Source of the DNA: Conidiobolus incongruus B7586
Taxonomy: Eukaryota; Entomophthoromycota; Entomophthoromycetes; Entomophthorales; Conidiobolaceae
Direction: 5' to 3'
Assembly: GCA_000697335.1 (NCBI GenBank)
Contig: JNEM01008402.1
Location: 1 to 45,514, forward strand
DNA: 45,514 nt
Shown here in pieces: positions 12,555-22,069 of this stretch. The position numbers were made by a program, and so were the translations under genes. Each line of letters starts with the position of its first letter. Position 1 is the first letter of the stretch. The notes below the pieces were generated by a model. The model was not told where the DNA came from and did no database searches. It saw only the letters and a program-made list of their open reading frames with translations.

Positions 12555-13428
12555 TCAGCCCCTTGTATTTTATTCAATTCTCAATACAATAAAATCATAC
12601 AGGGAAATTTACTTCTGTAAACATCGCTTGAATTCACTAACTTCCAATTACGCTCAAATGATTCGTTTTATTCGGGAAGCTCTTTTGTCAATATTTCACA
12701 AATTAATTATAAATAATTTTTGACTTTGGAAATTTTTTATCGTTATTTAATATATTGGTTAATTATTTAGCTCTATTTTTCACTCTTTTTTTGAAGATAT
12801 TTTTTATTTTGTTATATATAAATTTATATGATATATTTTAATACATATATTTTCTAATTTAATATTCTAATTTCTATGATTGTATACTCAATATATTTAA
12901 TTATTTGATTCCAATATTTTTACTAAATAATTTTCATTTTTCAAATAATTGAGATTTTATTAATAATTATTTATAATTACTTATTGAATAATTTTAATAT
13001 TCAGTATTAAATATTTAATCATTTCATTAATTCCCCAATATTTTATCTATTACTCTAAAATATTTTTATTATTTAATCATAAAAGATTTACATAATTTTT
13101 AATTTAAATTTTAATTATCAATTATAAAACATGATGAAAACAATTGTATACTCTATTGATTTTATTCAAAAAAACAATAAATAATATAATAAAATTTAAA
13201 AAAAATTATAATGTACTATAATATTAAAAATATCGATTGATGATACTATAGTTTCTAAATAAAGTGATTTATTTAGATTGGCTTAATATTAGGTTTTAAT
13301 TTGAAATTCAATTTGCATCAAATTTCAATAAATTTTAAAATTTAATCATTTAAATTCAATAATTAAAATTGTATTTATTCCTTTTAATTAAAAAATATTC
13401 ATTTATATATTATAAATAATCAAAAATA
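12555..13428. other. Intergenic region between eL33 and the Hv1-like gene
   Basis: Starts with the eL33 3' UTR (an AATAAAA-like polyadenylation signal lies about 35 bases after the stop). The rest is AT-rich with no feature I can support. Confidence 0.6.
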
Positions 13429-14325
13429 ATGAATGAAGAGGCTACACTATTTTCTTTGGCAGCTATTGAGAAGGGTAAAGGTTTTAATTTAATTGATGAT
13501 GAAGATTTTGCATTTTTAAACGTTTATAAAATGCCTGTTAAAAGGAGAACAAGGCGGATTAAACTAAGGGATTGGATATGTTCTCCAGTATTTCAGTATT
13601 TTATGTCTGGATTAGTCGTTCTTAATTTATGTTTATCTATCACAGAATTCGTTATGGGTATTTTTATAGCCAATGGTACCGTTAAAAATATTCATCGGGT
13701 GGAGTTTGCTCAGGATACTATTTTAAAAGTGAATTTAGGGTTATTAGCATTATTCAATGTGGAAGTGTTAGTGAGAGGTGGGTTAATTGGCTATAAATTA
13801 TATTTTCAAGATGGATGGAATGTATTTGATTTTGTGATTATTTTTCTGTCTTGTATCCTAGAAGCCTTGTATCTAGTGGATTTTTTGAAGGCTTTACAGA
13901 AAGCAGTCACTGTGGGGATGGCGTTTCGACTTTGGAACGCGCTTAGAATCGTTCATTTAATAGGAAGAACTTTGACAAATCAAGAACAAGCTAGGTTGGA
14001 TGTGGCTCAAGAGCATTATCGGTCGATTAAATTGAAGCTTGATGACTTAAAAGGTATGAATTCAAGGTTAACTAAGGAGAAGCTTCGATACCAAAAGAAA
14101 CTGGCCAAATTTGAAAAAGAGCTGGAGCAAATTCAAGCTGAGAACATAAATTTCCATAAAGAATCATGGCAGATGATGGTTCCTATTCACAATTCCTTAA
14201 ATATTCGCTCGAATTACATTAAGGACAAGTCTCTAAGTCGTGTTCCTTCGCTAACCTATTCCAACACAAGTTCAGATTTCTCATTTTCTTCTAACAGACG
14301 TAATTCAGCACTTTGGTTTATATAA
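13429..14325 (+). CDS. Hv1-like voltage-sensor membrane protein with altered selectivity residues
   Basis: A 298-residue member of the voltage-gated proton channel (Hv1/VSOP) family: four transmembrane segments (about 53-80, 98-122, 131-152, 157-179) followed by a cytosolic coiled coil (about 183-245), the domain that dimerises Hv1. Alignment to human Hv1 is direct. S1 FQYFMSGLVVLNLCLSITE matches FQVVIICLVVLDALLVLAE, so Asn66 replaces the selectivity Asp112 while Glu73 keeps E119. In S2, Phe109, Glu112 and Arg116 match F150, E153 and K157. In S3, Asp134 and Glu145 match D174 and D185. S4 reads FRLWNALRIVHLI against LRLWRVARIINGI: Arg167, Trp169 and Arg173 are kept, Asn170 replaces R208 and His176 replaces N214. 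The two zinc-binding His (H140, H193) are absent. The Ser-rich C terminus (about 250-298) is not recognised. It may be a proton channel, an anion-permeable variant or a non-conducting sensor. Confidence 0.88.
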   Translation: MNEEATLFSLAAIEKGKGFNLIDDEDFAFLNVYKMPVKRRTRRIKLRDWICSPVFQYFMSGLVVLNLCLSITEFVMGIFIANGTVKNIHRVEFAQDTILKVNLGLLALFNVEVLVRGGLIGYKLYFQDGWNVFDFVIIFLSCILEALYLVDFLKALQKAVTVGMAFRLWNALRIVHLIGRTLTNQEQARLDVAQEHYRSIKLKLDDLKGMNSRLTKEKLRYQKKLAKFEKELEQIQAENINFHKESWQMMVPIHNSLNIRSNYIKDKSLSRVPSLTYSNTSSDFSFSSNRRNSALWFI

Positions 14326-15171
14326 ATAATTTATAATGTTATCAATTAAAATAGTAATATCCGATTGATTCTCTTATTACTATTTTTATTGATTATATTT
14401 ATTTTTAATAACTTAAATAAATTCATTTTAGTTATTATATTATATCAAAATATATATTATTTTTTAAATTTATTGTTTAAAATAGAACAAAATACAGGTT
14501 ACTCATCTCTTATGATACTCCATAGATATGACATACATGAATTAATGTTAGTAACTTCATTTATTCTACAATATAACCAAATTTATTCGATCTTTTCTAT
14601 ATCTTTGAACTATAGTTAGTATGCATTTTGATATTTTGTAAAATTGTAAGCCTATTTCAATAGCTATTAAATCCATAAAAACATTACTGTATATAACAAT
14701 GAGATAAATGATTAAAATATAAATCTTTAACATTAAAAGTTTTTATAATGTAAATCTTAACGATTTACGAATTATTCATCATAAATGTTAATATATTCAA
14801 AACCAAGGATTTTAAAGATCAAATTTAGGAAAATTCTACTAATTTGACTTCAAATTGATTTTAAATAAATTAATAAATTAGAAACTCAAATTGAATTAGC
14901 TTTAACATTATTAAATATAAATTGAAGATCTTATAAAATAAGAGTTTAAATCTATTAAATATATTTTCCAAATAGTATATGTTGATTAACTCTATTTGAT
15001 TACATCTTAATTCATATCAATTTAATATTTCTAATAACAGATCATTTAAAGTAGAATGGCTAAGCAATAAATATGGATAATCGCTTAACACAAAACATTG
15101 GCATAGTATAAATAAAATCATCAAGGACATTATTTTGTAATTTTAATAATTTACTCTAATAAAATTGAAAA
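14326..15171. other. Intergenic region, nothing recognised
   Basis: AT-rich spacer between the Hv1-like gene and the S28 peptidase gene, both on the + strand. A frame at 14365-14619 is open but has only the Leu/Ile/Phe/Asn composition expected of AT-rich noncoding DNA. Confidence 0.6.
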
Positions 15172-16593
15172 ATGTTGCTATTGAGCAAATATGTAATATT
15201 ATTAAGCTTATTAATAAGTAAAATCAATTGTGCGGGAGCTAGTATACCACCAATTCCTTTTAGCTTAAAAAGTATAATATCTGAAAGTACCCCACTTTTT
15301 TTCAATCAAACTTTAGATCATAACAACCCATCAAATGGTGCTACATTCAGTCAGAGATACTATGTTAATTCAGATTATTACAAATTGGGAGGTCCTGCAT
15401 TTCTGTACATCAGCGGAGAAAATGAACTCAGTGCATCATCGATCACTTCAGGATTGGCAGCAACATTGGCCAAAAAGTTTGGAGGAATCGTATTCGGATT
15501 GGAGCATCGATTCTATGGCAAGAGTCAACCTTTCAACAGTTTGACAGCTGATAACCTGTCATACTTAACATCGGATCAGGCATTATCAGATTTGGTTAAC
15601 TTTGTTAAAAATATAATTAATCCAACTACTAAACAGCCATTCGATTCTAATACAAAGTGGATAACGATTGGTGGAAGTTATGCTGGCAATCTGTCTGCTT
15701 GGGCCAGAATGATGTACCCAGATATTTTTTTCGGAGCGTTAGCATCTTCAGCACCTCTGAAAGTAAAAGAAGATTTCTTTGAATATGATGAAGAAGTTCA
15801 AAAGGCAATAGGTTCCGAATGTCTCCCATTAGTCAAACTAGTTACCGACTTAGTTGAAGCTATTGTTTTATCCCAAGATCAACAGCAAATCCAAAATTTG
15901 AAGAAAATGCTAACTTGCGAAGAAATCGATGATCCCATACTCCTTTTGTATACTTTTTCAGATTTAGTATCAAATATTGTTCAATATAGTAATCCAAGTA
16001 TGCCAAACAATATTCAAAGTATGTGTGAAGGTTTCAAAAATGTCCATGGACCAGAAGAACAATTGAAGTATTTTAGTGGTGTATTCAAAAAAGAGTTGGA
16101 AAAGATGGGCAAAACGTGTTACCAATTTACATCATATGAAAGTTTACTCTCTCTGATACCTTCTGAAATGCGATCATTCCGACAGTGGACTTATCAGTGT
16201 TGCACTGAGTTCGGATATTGGCAAACTGCACCCCACAAACCAGGCCAAAAATCCTTGCGTTCAAGTTTACTCACCAAGGAATGGTTCAAAAAATTTTATT
16301 GTGGCCCCAAGGTCTTTGGGAAGGAAGTGGGCCCTTCCAATACCAAGCAAATTCGGGAGAGATATATTAAAAATGGGACAATGCCTAGGATCATATTTTC
16401 TAATGGGGAGAATGATCCTTGGAAAGCATTATCGATTACTAAGCGTGCTAGATCTAACTTGGATCAACCTGTTTATATTATTCAAGGCGGGAGTCATGTA
16501 ACTGATCTTGGTCCAGATTATCCTAAAGATTCGGAGAGTTTAAAACATGTAAGAAATAGTATAGCTGCAGATATCGGGCGATGGCTATCATAA
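15172..16593 (+). CDS. Secreted serine carboxypeptidase, family S28
   Basis: A 473-residue peptidase of the S28 family (PF05577; relatives are lysosomal Pro-X carboxypeptidase, DPP2 and thymus-specific serine protease), which removes residues after proline or similar sites. It begins with a hydrophobic signal peptide (MLLLSKYVILLSLLISKINC, cut near residue 20-25), so it should be secreted or vacuolar. The alpha/beta-hydrolase triad is visible: Ser169 in GGSYAGNLSAW, Asp415 in NGENDPWK and His442 in GGSHVTDLGP. Other family blocks are FFNQTLDHNN near the mature N terminus, GGPAFLYISGE and GLEHRFYGKSQP. It is a single exon of normal family length with no sign of damage. NLS and NGT sites suggest N-glycosylation. 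Substrate specificity within S28 cannot be told from sequence alone. Confidence 0.95.
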   Translation: MLLLSKYVILLSLLISKINCAGASIPPIPFSLKSIISESTPLFFNQTLDHNNPSNGATFSQRYYVNSDYYKLGGPAFLYISGENELSASSITSGLAATLAKKFGGIVFGLEHRFYGKSQPFNSLTADNLSYLTSDQALSDLVNFVKNIINPTTKQPFDSNTKWITIGGSYAGNLSAWARMMYPDIFFGALASSAPLKVKEDFFEYDEEVQKAIGSECLPLVKLVTDLVEAIVLSQDQQQIQNLKKMLTCEEIDDPILLLYTFSDLVSNIVQYSNPSMPNNIQSMCEGFKNVHGPEEQLKYFSGVFKKELEKMGKTCYQFTSYESLLSLIPSEMRSFRQWTYQCCTEFGYWQTAPHKPGQKSLRSSLLTKEWFKKFYCGPKVFGKEVGPSNTKQIRERYIKNGTMPRIIFSNGENDPWKALSITKRARSNLDQPVYIIQGGSHVTDLGPDYPKDSESLKHVRNSIAADIGRWLS

Positions 16594-17483
16594 AGTAGAA
16601 ATTAAAATCTTTTTAATATACATTTTTGAATTATGAAAAATAAATTATCAAATAATAATCTATTAACTGTTATATAAATTATATATTTTCAAAATTTTAC
16701 TTATTTTACCAATTTTTGAATGAATAACTATTAGCATCAAGACTATGAATCATATTTATGTTTTCAATATTAGATATATCATATTATTTTCGTACAAATA
16801 ATTAGAGATATATAATACTTAATTCAATTCAATGCTCTTTTTATCATGTATTATATATAATATATTTCTTTAGCACTTCTTATATGATTATATTCCTATT
16901 ATGTATTAATTTCCTTTTATAAAATAGGGACAACCTTTATACAAATAATCGAATTTAATCACTCTCTGTGTTTGTAATTTCATATAGTTTTAATAAATTA
17001 TTTATTTGATTCAAGTAATAATCAAAAAAATCATTTATTTTAAATTTTAAAAGAAAAATATTTAATATATTCTAAATAACTCAAGCATCAATTTTTTAAA
17101 TATTAACTGTGTTGTTAATTTGCAAGTATTGACATCAATTTTGATAATAGTTAAAAAAATATAATAATTTGATATATAGTGGAGGAATTGGAAATCAAAA
17201 TTGAATTTGAACGGTTTGTAACAATAATACACATTAATTTTTTTTCACTGTTTCAAATATATTCTCTAGAATATATGAAATAGAAATCAAATGATGGATA
17301 AATTGCTTATATCATTCAAAAATATTAGTAAATTAAAGAATAGATACTCTCAAGGAATAGTTTGAACAACATAAAATAATAAACCTAATAATGATAATGT
17401 ATTATTATTAAATGATATTTTACTTATGTTTTATATATATAATTGGTAAAAATAACACATTAGAGTGATCGATTAAAATTGAT
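16594..17483. other. Convergent intergenic region
   Basis: Space between the 3' ends of the S28 peptidase gene (+) and the calreticulin gene (-). AT-rich; no feature recognised. Confidence 0.6.
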
Positions 17484-18838
17484 CTAAAGTTCTTCATCTT
17501 CAGCATCATCATCTTTCTTAGAATCTTCCTTATCTTTGGATTCTTCGTCAACTTCCTCACCTTCTTCACCCTCTTCAGCTTTCTTGGCCTTTTCTTCTTC
17601 TTCGGCCTTCTTACGTTCTTCTTCAGCCTTCTTTTCAGCTTCTTCGTCAGCCTTCTTCTTGGCTTCCTTTTCAGCGGCTTGCTTGACGACAAAGTTCTTT
17701 TCAGAGAATTCCTTGGCGTATTTAACGTCGTCTGTTATGAGGATATCATCAAAGATAGAGCCGGACTTGACTTGCCAGAGATCGAAACCAATGTAATTGG
17801 AGGTGTATTTACCAATAGACTTATCTTCCTTGTATTCTGGATTGGGAATCTTCTTGGGAGCCCATTCACCCTTGTATTCTGGATTGGCGATTTGCTTAGG
17901 AGCCCATTCACCCTTGTAATCGGGGTTGGGAATAAGAGGAGCTTCCCATTCACCATCAGCATCATCATCCCAGTCTTCAGGCTTCTTGGCATCGGGATCA
18001 ACAATAGTTTCAGGACCATCAACCCAGTCGTCGGGCTTCTTGTCTTCAGGATCAGGAATGAATTGATCTTCAACCCAGTCTTCAGGCTTCTTGTCTTCAG
18101 GATCGTCGATTTCCTTAGGGGGAAGGACAGTCCAGTCGTCGGTAATATTACCAGAGACAGATTCTTCATTGTCGACTAAAATCTTGTAGGTTTGATCAGG
18201 ATGGATGATCAAAGTGTATTGGTGAGAGAAAGAATCATCGGGAACATCGACGTGCTTAGTGATAAGATGGTTTTCATCCTTGTAGTTGAGAATAGCGTGA
18301 ACCTTACGGTCAGAACCACAAATATCAGGCTAAAAAGATGGATAAATAAATCTATATTATAATTTTTAGTATATAATAAACAGATACTTACACCAAACAT
18401 AATATTATATTTGGAATCATCTTTGAATTTTTTCTGATCAAGTTCTTCCAAAATCTATTCACAAGACAAAAGCTCTAGTTAAGTTACAAACTGGTAACAT
18501 GGGATATTTACCTTAACATAACCACCACCACATTCAACAGACTTTTCAAACTTGGCAGAGAATTGAATAACTAAGTCTTTATCAGAGTTATCAAGGGGAG
18601 AGTCGAAAGGAGCAGAAATAGAGTAGAAACGAGCGTCTTCAGAGGTTTGTAAACCTTGAGAAGCTTTCTTATCGCCATAGTATTCACCAGAGCCTAATTG
18701 AAATTTACCGTAGTCCTCCTTAGCTTCAGATTGAACCCACTTCTTGGGGATACTGTCACCAGAGAAAGTTTCTTCAAAGTATACCTTACCAGAGACGGCA
18801 GATAATAATAAGGCAGAGATGAAGGATAATTTATTCAT
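17484..18838 (-). CDS. Calreticulin, ER lectin chaperone
   Basis: Soluble Ca2+-binding lectin chaperone of the ER lumen that folds monoglucosylated glycoproteins. Three exons: 18838-18512, 18454-18392 and 18329-17484, with introns of 57 and 62 bases. The product is 411 residues. The signal peptide is MNKLSFISALLLSAVSG. The globular lectin domain has GLQTSEDARFYSISA, ECGGGYVK and YNIMFGPDICG (the disulfide Cys pair). The P domain has three KKPEDW/KKPDDW-type repeats and then three NPDYKGEW/NPEYKGEW-type repeats. DLWQVKSGSIFDDILIT returns to the globular domain. The tail is a Lys/Glu then acidic Ca2+-binding stretch. There is no transmembrane segment, so it is calreticulin and not calnexin. The protein ends DEEL in place of a classic KDEL/HDEL, an unusual retrieval signal. 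Confidence 0.95.
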
Positions 18839-21157
18839 TATTGTGTAAATGACAATATTAGTCAAAGATTATAAAATTAGGAAATGAATCGAGCACGAAG
18901 TAGGTGACTTGGTTTGATTATATATTCCAATAAATGAGAAAATCCCAATACCAATTGATACCAGTTGAATTCACATTATTTTTTAAAATCTACCAATGAT
19001 ATGTGGACATGTAAAATTCGATACGAATCATCAGTTAATTTGTTCTATTAACATTGAAAATTCTAGAAAATCAAGTTAATTATTTATCTAAACATTGACC
19101 ATATGATTAATTTCATTATATTATCAATATTAATTATTAATAAGGTATTGAATATATCATTTTCAATATAATTTTTATATTATTGCTCAGTTTATCCAAA
19201 CATTTGGACTATTAAACTATTTTCAAAACCATAAATTTACATGGAAAATATATCTGATTTAATAATTTTAAATTTAGTCAAAATTAATATACTTATGTTA
19301 ATCAATACACCAGTCAAGTTATTAATCCACAAGATAAACTAAAATGATACATAAAATTCAATATATATTATTAAATTTCATTTTAATAAATTATTAAAAA
19401 TTTCCAAATAATTTGATTTATGAATAATATGACAATCATTTCGAAACTCTCTACACATTAGTATTCATAACAGATTTTAGTTGATATATGAAAATTAACC
19501 ATATCCTATGTTATAAATATCTCATCAAAATTAGTATGGAATAACTAAAAGGTAATATATAATCCTACCAATTATATGCTAGAATGTGGAAGCTAAAATC
19601 AAAAGTTGAAATTAGATTATTCAAAATACTTTTTTATTTTTATATGGCATTATAGTATTTTCAATTTTGTTAAATATAATGAATTTTTTACATATTTGAA
19701 TATAATTTTAGGATTATCTCAATAGTAGTATAACAAATAGAGAGTGTTTTTTAACTTTCATATTAATCAATAAGGCCCAATATTATTTTTTAGCATTACT
19801 CGCTTGTATGGAAATATTGCTTATTTGTAACGAATTATAGATATAAGGAAAGTTTAATGAAAATTCAAATGAAAACGGGTTTAAATTTTATGCAAGAATA
19901 TTTGGTAAATATTTTTATAATAGAGGCTTGATTTGGACATTGGAGTATCAGAATAATTTTATACTTCAAAATTATCTATCAACCTTTTCGTGTTAAGTAA
20001 ATATATGTAGAAAATTTGATGTTGTGGGTGATTATTGATTAAAATTAATTTCTATGACTCACTTCGTTTATGATTATCATTGATAATCAGATATTTGAAT
20101 CATGTTATTTTTAAATTTCAATTTTCTAGATATTTTTCAGTTATTTAAACAGTTGTATATATTCAAAATAACATAAATAACAAGAAATACAATTCATTTA
20201 AGCTTATTAATTTTAACCTCTGGCTTTGAGTGTAATTCGTATTTTTTTTTATTTTGATCAATAATTAGATTTATTGTTTTTTAGTACTTAATTCTTTATT
20301 TTTATTGTTAATATTTTGATTTTAAAAATGATTAAAATAATGAATCAATAACGAATTAATTATTTATATTATAATTGAATAAATTTGATAACATTTAACC
20401 AATGTTTTATGTTGATATATTGATAGATTATGCTTTCTAAATAATCATATGCCTAGATAAATTAAATAGATAAGATTTTATTCTTTTAAAAAAATAAGAT
20501 GATAAAAAATTCCAAAATATAATTAAATTTCATATTTGGATATTCGTTCTCAATAAAATAAATCATTAAATACTTCAAATTTATTAAATTTTGAAATAGT
20601 ATTACTCTGGGAAATAGTGAATCAGTGAATAAATAAATAAAGGTTATATTGCAAATTGATGATCATATACTTTCAAAGTATAGAATAAATATGAAGCAAA
20701 TGATGAAAATATTGAGATCATGACATTAGGGATTCGTGTAAATAGTTATAATATAACCGATATTATAAATCAGAAAATCTGATTAAATAATAATTGTAAT
20801 TAAGTATGAGCTAAAACATTTTAGTATAGTATTGATATAAATCATAATATAAAATATATGATGTTGCCAAAATAAAGAGAATAATGATGAAAGATTTATC
20901 CCATAATTCCAATTAAATAAATTCAAGAATCAAATTAAATTATAAATTTAGGTGTATGAAAAATTACCTAATCAAAATTAAAAATCAGTTAAAAACTATC
21001 TACAAAATTAATATAAAAATAGATAATTCCATTTCAATTTAAATAACTGATTATCTATTATTATTACTAAATTTACACCAATATATTACTATTTAACATA
21101 TATATCAAATTGAATTTGAGGAAAAATTCGGATCAGATCATAAAATAAATTATCAAA
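18839..21157. other. AT-rich divergent intergenic region
   Basis: About 2.3 kb between the divergent calreticulin and SmD1 genes. It must hold both promoters. I saw no coding remnant, RNA gene or clear ER-stress element. Confidence 0.5.
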
Positions 21158-21689
21158 ATGAAATTGGTTAGGTAAATATTAATTTAATTATTTTTTAAAC
21201 AATATTTAATATTAATTATTTCTTTTTAATTTTAATTAGATTTTTAATGAAACTTAGTAATGAAGTAGTTACTATTGAATTAAAAAATGGTACCAATGTC
21301 AACGGAACTATAACAGGTAAACAAAATTTATTAATTGTAATAATATGAATTGATACTGATTTTTGAGTAGGTGTTGATATGAGTATGAATACTCATTTAA
21401 AAAATGTTAAAATGACTGTTAAAAATAAAGACCCTATCAGTTTAGACTCTTTAAGTATTCGAGGCAATAATATTCGTTATTATATTTTACCTGATAGTTT
21501 ACCCCTCGATACTTTATTGGTGGATGATACTCCTAAAACTAAGGCTAAAAAGAAAGATGGTAATTTATTAGTATATTTTATTTTTATATTGATATTAATT
21601 ATAATTTTTTAGCTGCTCTCGGTAGAGGTAGAGGTAGAGGAATTCGTGGAAGAGGTAGAGGTCGTGGTCGCGGTAGAGGTGGTCGTTAA
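21158..21689 (+). CDS. Small nuclear ribonucleoprotein SmD1
   Basis: Core Sm-ring protein of the spliceosomal U1, U2, U4 and U5 snRNPs, 118 residues. Four exons: 21158-21171, 21240-21316, 21371-21559 and 21613-21689, with introns of 68, 54 and 53 bases (GTAAAT/GTAAAC/GTAATT donors, TTAG, GTAG and TTAG acceptors). The spliced protein reads [20 protein letters not shown], then [20 protein letters not shown] (Sm1 motif), then [20 protein letters not shown] (Sm2 motif). It ends with a Gly-Arg repeat tail (residues about 95-118) that in other eukaryotes carries symmetric dimethylarginine made by PRMT5. A decayed PRMT5 copy is the next gene-like element, convergent with it. The nearest long open frame starts in exon 3 and misses both ends. 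Confidence 0.96.
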
Positions 21690-22069
21690 TGCATTATTAA
21701 ACTTTATATTTTTATGAAAATGATTCAATATATTTTTACTTTTGAAATATTTTTAAAAGTTTTTATTATAATTTTAATTAATTATTTTTCTGATTATTTG
21801 AATTAGCTATATTAAATCTTTTATGCATTATAAATTATAGTATTGTTAATTATTTTAGAACTAAGCTTCTTTCCATTATTATGACTTCATCATGACTAAA
21901 TATTGGAAAATATTTTATAGATTCTATTTGGGTGATATTAAAATATAATTTTTATTAAATTTTAGTTTCAAATTTTAAATATAACTAACATCTTAACAGA
22001 AGATTTTTTATATATAATTTCATTGTATTCATTCAAATTATTTTTTCGATTTAATCATAATAGAGAGTA
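21690..22069. other. Intergenic region
   Basis: SmD1 3' flank and the 3' flank of the PRMT5 pseudogene. AT-rich, nothing recognised. Confidence 0.6.

Noticed and set aside
14365-14619. Small hydrophobic open frame of 84 codons on the + strand
   Set aside because: Leu/Ile/Phe/Asn/Tyr-only composition is what random AT-rich DNA gives; no motif, and the promoter context is indistinct.
17420-18169. Alternative-frame open readings over the calreticulin P domain and tail
   Set aside because: They are shadows caused by repeated acidic and Lys codons; the calreticulin frame accounts for the region fully.
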